The notes beneath the pieces are model-generated. The model was not told the origin of the DNA and did not search any database. It saw only the letters and a list, made by a program, of their open reading frames with translations. The position numbers were made by a program, and so were the translations under genes. Positions 22,831 to 25,391 of a stretch of DNA of 25,391 nucleotides are shown piece by piece (within the stretch, counting starts at the first letter, position 1; each line of letters starts with the position of its first letter). Source of the DNA: JBILCM01 sp044353165 (GTDB taxonomy: Bacteria; Bacillota; Bacilli; Paenibacillales; YIM-B00363); NCBI GenBank assembly GCA_044353165.1, contig JBILCM010000033.1:1-25391 (forward strand), in the 5' to 3' direction.

Positions 22831-24156
22831 TTAAAGATGATATTTGTCCGGCCATTGCTTTGTGAATAATTCACGGTGTTCGCGCAAGATGTCGGAGTAC
22901 GCTACATCCTGAGCGAAATTCCGCATTTCCCCGGGGTCCGCCATCAAGTCATACAATTGCTCGCGATGCTCCCCGTAATCAAAGAGGGCATACTTGAATC
23001 TGCCTGTAACGACCATGGAACCGATCTCGTTCTCAAGGGGGACATAATCACGTTGGAAAGATGAGCCGTTCCCATCCACCAGTGACTTGAGACTCTGACC
23101 TTGAAGGTCAGCAGGTGCTGTGACCCCAGCATAGGCAAGGATTGTTGGCACCAAATCGAGTCCATTGGAAACCACTTGCGTCGTGTTGACTTGCGCTTGA
23201 GGTGCATTCGGACTGACCACGATCAATGGGATTCGGGTGGACTCTTCATAGAATACGGTTTTGTGTTCCATGCCATGAGCACTGTCCATATCCCCGTGAT
23301 CGCTGGTGAACATAATGACGGTATTTTCCAGCTGTCCACTCGATTCCAGCGCATCGAGCAAGATCCCGATTTGTCGGTCCACGCGCTCGGTCAGACGCGC
23401 ATAAGCCCAACGATGCATCCGCCATTGTTCGCTACTATATTGCATGCGCGCTTCATAACGGAACGGCCGAGACTTTAACATCTCTTCGATAATCTCCGGC
23501 TCGTTTTGTTGCGGGAGGAAGTTGTCCGGCAATGGCGGACAGCATGTTCTCATAAATTCTGTTCTTGTCATATGACTTGGAATCGTCAGCGCCTCGTCCA
23601 ACGCTTCGAGTGGCTTTTTCCCCGACTGTATAATCTTTCTTTCTTCCTCGGTTTGTTGAAAATCACGAATGGCCATGTAACATATATCATGCGGGTTGAT
23701 GAAGGAAGCCACGAGAAAATAAGGTTCATCGCGTTGCGTTTTTATAAATTCGGCACAATCGGTCGCTAATTTCTCACGTTCATCTGTGGAGATGACATCA
23801 AACCCTAGGTCGGCTGCGGTCATTTTTGGAAAATGTTGCTTCCCCCCGTAAGCTGTATAATACCCGGCTTTACGCATCAAATGACCTAAACCATTATCTC
23901 TCATGTGAGAGGGTATAATTTTTATAAGGGCCGTCTGATCTCGCATGTTGATTTCACTAGGCATTCTTCCTGTGAATAAACTAAACCGCGAGGGAGAACA
24001 GAGTGGATTCGTGCAATACGCTTTTTCAAATCGGACGCCAAGTGATGCCAACTTGTCGATGGCAGGGGTGTGGAGATGCTTATTCCCCGCGCAACTCAAC
24101 ATGCCGGCATGTTGTTGATCTGTGATAATGAGGATGATGTTTGGTTTGCGATTCAC
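22831..24156 (-). CDS. Cys-type sulfatase (alkaline-phosphatase fold), cytoplasmic
   Basis: 441 residues from the GTG complementary to 24154-24156, which has GGGAG 11-12 bases upstream and places the family start NRKPNIILIITDQQ at residue 2. The longer frame to 24354 would run through the divergent AraC start and is rejected. Metal-binding Asp13 (ITDQQ), the formylglycine motif CSPSR with Cys53 followed by LFTGR, and a second metal site MFTSDHGDMDSAHG are present, so the active site looks complete. Cys53 must be converted to formylglycine by a maturase, and none is in the window. The C-terminal part has YALFDYGEHREQLYDLMADP, as usual. No signal peptide, so it should act on an imported sulfated sugar. 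Divergent from its own AraC gene. Confidence 0.9.
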   Translation of the reverse strand: MNRKPNIILIITDQQHAGMLSCAGNKHLHTPAIDKLASLGVRFEKAYCTNPLCSPSRFSLFTGRMPSEINMRDQTALIKIIPSHMRDNGLGHLMRKAGYYTAYGGKQHFPKMTAADLGFDVISTDEREKLATDCAEFIKTQRDEPYFLVASFINPHDICYMAIRDFQQTEEERKIIQSGKKPLEALDEALTIPSHMTRTEFMRTCCPPLPDNFLPQQNEPEIIEEMLKSRPFRYEARMQYSSEQWRMHRWAYARLTERVDRQIGILLDALESSGQLENTVIMFTSDHGDMDSAHGMEHKTVFYEESTRIPLIVVSPNAPQAQVNTTQVVSNGLDLVPTILAYAGVTAPADLQGQSLKSLVDGNGSSFQRDYVPLENEIGSMVVTGRFKYALFDYGEHREQLYDLMADPGEMRNFAQDVAYSDILREHRELFTKQWPDKYHL

Positions 24157-24192
24157 GTGAGACAACTCCCATGCGATAGTTTCTATTAAAGA

Positions 24193-24221
24193 TTGTAAAA
24201 CAGCTCTATTTGCGATACCAT
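24193..24221 (+). promoter_or_regulatory. Possible promoter of the third AraC gene
   Basis: TTGTAA (24193-24198) and TACCAT (24216-24221) stand 17 bases apart, 55 bases before the AraC start, in the 120-base divergent region 24157-24276. Each box matches consensus at four positions, so this is only moderately supported. Confidence 0.35.
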
Positions 24222-24226
24222 TCAAA

Positions 24227-24240
24227 AAAACGATCGTTTT
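24227..24240. promoter_or_regulatory. Perfect 14-base palindrome between AraC promoter and gene
   Basis: AAAACGATCGTTTT is a perfect palindrome located between the sulfatase and AraC genes, just downstream of the possible AraC -10 box. Position and symmetry fit an operator for a dimeric regulator, for example autoregulation, although AraC proteins more often use direct repeats. Confidence 0.42.
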
Positions 24241-24276
24241 CATGCGAAAATAGAAGATTCGTAAAGGTGGGAATCG

Positions 24277-25161
24277 ATGAATATTGGAGATGTAACGAAA
24301 ATCATTCCCAGAGTGAATTTTGCCAACCGGCGTTCCATGGCACGCGATTATCAATGGCCGTTACGCTACATTCCAGACTATCAATTGTTCTATCTCGTTC
24401 GAGGGGAAGCCGCGGTGCGACTGAGTAACCGATGGCATGTGATTCACCCTGGTCAATGTGTCTATATTAATCCTGGACAACCTTATCAATATACGATTAA
24501 GAAAAATTCGATACACTACAGTGTCCACTTCGAGTGGAACAGCGAATCGCCTCATCCCGTTCATCCTGCATCGAAAATTAAAGATATTGCAGAGACCGAC
24601 ATGTTGCCTTTGGATGGCTCGTATGATGAGGTGGAAGTTGCAGGAATGGATGCCGTCAAAATTCCATACATTTTTACGATTACGGGATTGGAACCGTTGT
24701 TCAAGCAATTGACGGAGGAGTATGCTCACAAGCAAATCTTGTATGAATTAAAGTTGCGGGCTACCATCATAGAGATTCTGACGATGATCATCCGCCATTT
24801 TTGCCCCCGGGTTGAACAGAAGATGCAACAAAGCAGACTGAAACCCGCCTATCAAGCGATGGTGAATCAACCGGAAATTCATTGGAATGTGCGTCAGTTG
24901 GCGAAATTGTGTGGATACCATCCGAATTATTTTACCAAGATGTTCGTCGAGGAGATGGGTACTACGCCCAAGGAATACTTGATCAAAGAGCGGTTGAAAC
25001 TCGCGAAACAGCTGTTACTTCAGGAAAAACGGTTTGAGGATGTTGCACTGAAGCTAGGTTACAAAAGTTACAGTCATTTCAGTTCCAGCTTTAGATTGAT
25101 GACGGGGTTGACGCCTTCGGAGTTTATATTGTACGGCAACGAAACCGAACCGATCAAATAA
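24277..25161 (+). CDS. AraC-family transcriptional regulator (paired with the sulfatase gene)
   Basis: 294 residues; ATG 24277 has AAAGGTGG 6 bases upstream. The N-terminal cupin-type domain (DYQLFYLVRGEAAVRLSNRW, PGQCVYINPGQPYQYTI, YSVHFEW) probably senses a sugar. The C-terminal ~100 residues hold the double helix-turn-helix (WNVRQLAKLCGYHPNYFTKM, FEDVALKLGYKSYSHFSSSF, and TGLTPSEFIL). Divergent from the Cys-type sulfatase gene, hence its likely activator. The DinB-like gene starts 17 bases after the stop and may be read through. Confidence 0.92.
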   Translation: MNIGDVTKIIPRVNFANRRSMARDYQWPLRYIPDYQLFYLVRGEAAVRLSNRWHVIHPGQCVYINPGQPYQYTIKKNSIHYSVHFEWNSESPHPVHPASKIKDIAETDMLPLDGSYDEVEVAGMDAVKIPYIFTITGLEPLFKQLTEEYAHKQILYELKLRATIIEILTMIIRHFCPRVEQKMQQSRLKPAYQAMVNQPEIHWNVRQLAKLCGYHPNYFTKMFVEEMGTTPKEYLIKERLKLAKQLLLQEKRFEDVALKLGYKSYSHFSSSFRLMTGLTPSEFILYGNETEPIK

Positions 25162-25178
25162 CACAGGAGGATGAGAAA

Positions 25179-25391
25179 ATGGAAGAAGTAATTCTAAGGC
25201 AAATGCAGCGCACGCGCAGAGGTTTCATTCGCATGGTTGAAGGGATGACAGAGGAACAAGCGGATCACATCCCGCAACCATTTAATAATAATGTGCGTTG
25301 GCAGCTAGGGCACATCTATATTTATGGCGAGCGAATGTTCCAGCTCACGAATCAACCGACATATCTACCCGAGGGGTATCCTGAATTGTTC
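25179..25391 (+). CDS. DinB-superfamily protein, N-terminal part (3' truncated by window)
   Basis: 71 codons are visible from ATG 25179, with AGGAGG (25165-25170) 8 bases upstream; the ATG at 25171 soon meets a stop in its frame. The start (RQMQRTRRGFIRMVEGMTEE, IPQPFNNNVRWQLGHIYIYG) fits the DinB_2-type four-helix bundle, in which His in WQLGH is one of three metal ligands; the others would lie beyond the window. Members act as metal-dependent thiol transferases or hydrolases, often in bacillithiol chemistry. The actual role is unknown. Possibly co-transcribed with the AraC gene. Confidence 0.75.
   Translation, partial: MEEVILRQMQRTRRGFIRMVEGMTEEQADHIPQPFNNNVRWQLGHIYIYGERMFQLTNQPTYLPEGYPELF

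Noticed and set aside
24157..24354. Upstream extension of the sulfatase frame to 24354
   Set aside because: It would run over the divergent AraC start and its ribosome site and adds a non-family N-terminus. GTG 24156 has a ribosome site and fits the family start.

Overview
The window looks like part of a Paenibacillus-type (Bacillota) chromosome. Pointers are strong AGGAGG-like ribosome sites, frequent GTG starts, copper-amine-oxidase-N-like domains on secreted hydrolases, AraC regulators with cupin-like N-termini, and catabolite-responsive (cre-like) boxes. This is an inference from gene content and style. No rRNA, tRNA, CRISPR array or transposase was seen.

Layout. (1) 1-528 is the 3' end of a sulfatase gene. 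(2) 529-8032 is visibly A+T-rich: three tandem secreted proteins share an almost identical N-terminal domain (SGNH esterase; large GH98-like glycosidase; tandem SGNH protein), followed by an orphan solute-binding lipoprotein on a long alanine-rich stalk. The trio is bracketed by two copies of a ~131-bp segment, which carries a cre-like box and the right arm of a hairpin. (3) 8216-10057 is a FAD-dependent oxidoreductase with a C-terminal galactose-binding-like module. (4) 10321-14418 is an ABC exporter half-transporter followed by a response regulator/sensor kinase pair. (5) 14527-25161 has three AraC regulators, each divergent from one enzyme: a GH29-like glycosidase, a phytanoyl-CoA-dioxygenase/HEAT fusion, and a Cys-type sulfatase. 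Between them lies a translationally coupled pair, a GldA-type dehydrogenase and a PQQ-type beta-propeller protein. (6) 25179 to the end is the start of a DinB-superfamily protein.

How it may work together (inference). The secreted esterase and glycosidase proteins would trim an acylated, sulfated and possibly fucosylated glycan outside the cell, and the lipoprotein would capture products. The FAD oxidoreductase, GH29-like enzyme, sulfatase, dehydrogenase and propeller protein show no signal peptide and would process the imported material in the cytoplasm. The three AraC proteins would each sense an intermediate. No transporter permease and no sulfatase-maturation enzyme lies in the window, so these would have to be elsewhere.

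Most noteworthy are the split-hairpin duplication around the trio, mosaic (gene-conversion-like) identity between the shared domains, a pseudo-SGNH module without its serine, the stalked solute-binding protein, the dioxygenase-HEAT fusion, and the cytoplasmic dehydrogenase/propeller pair.
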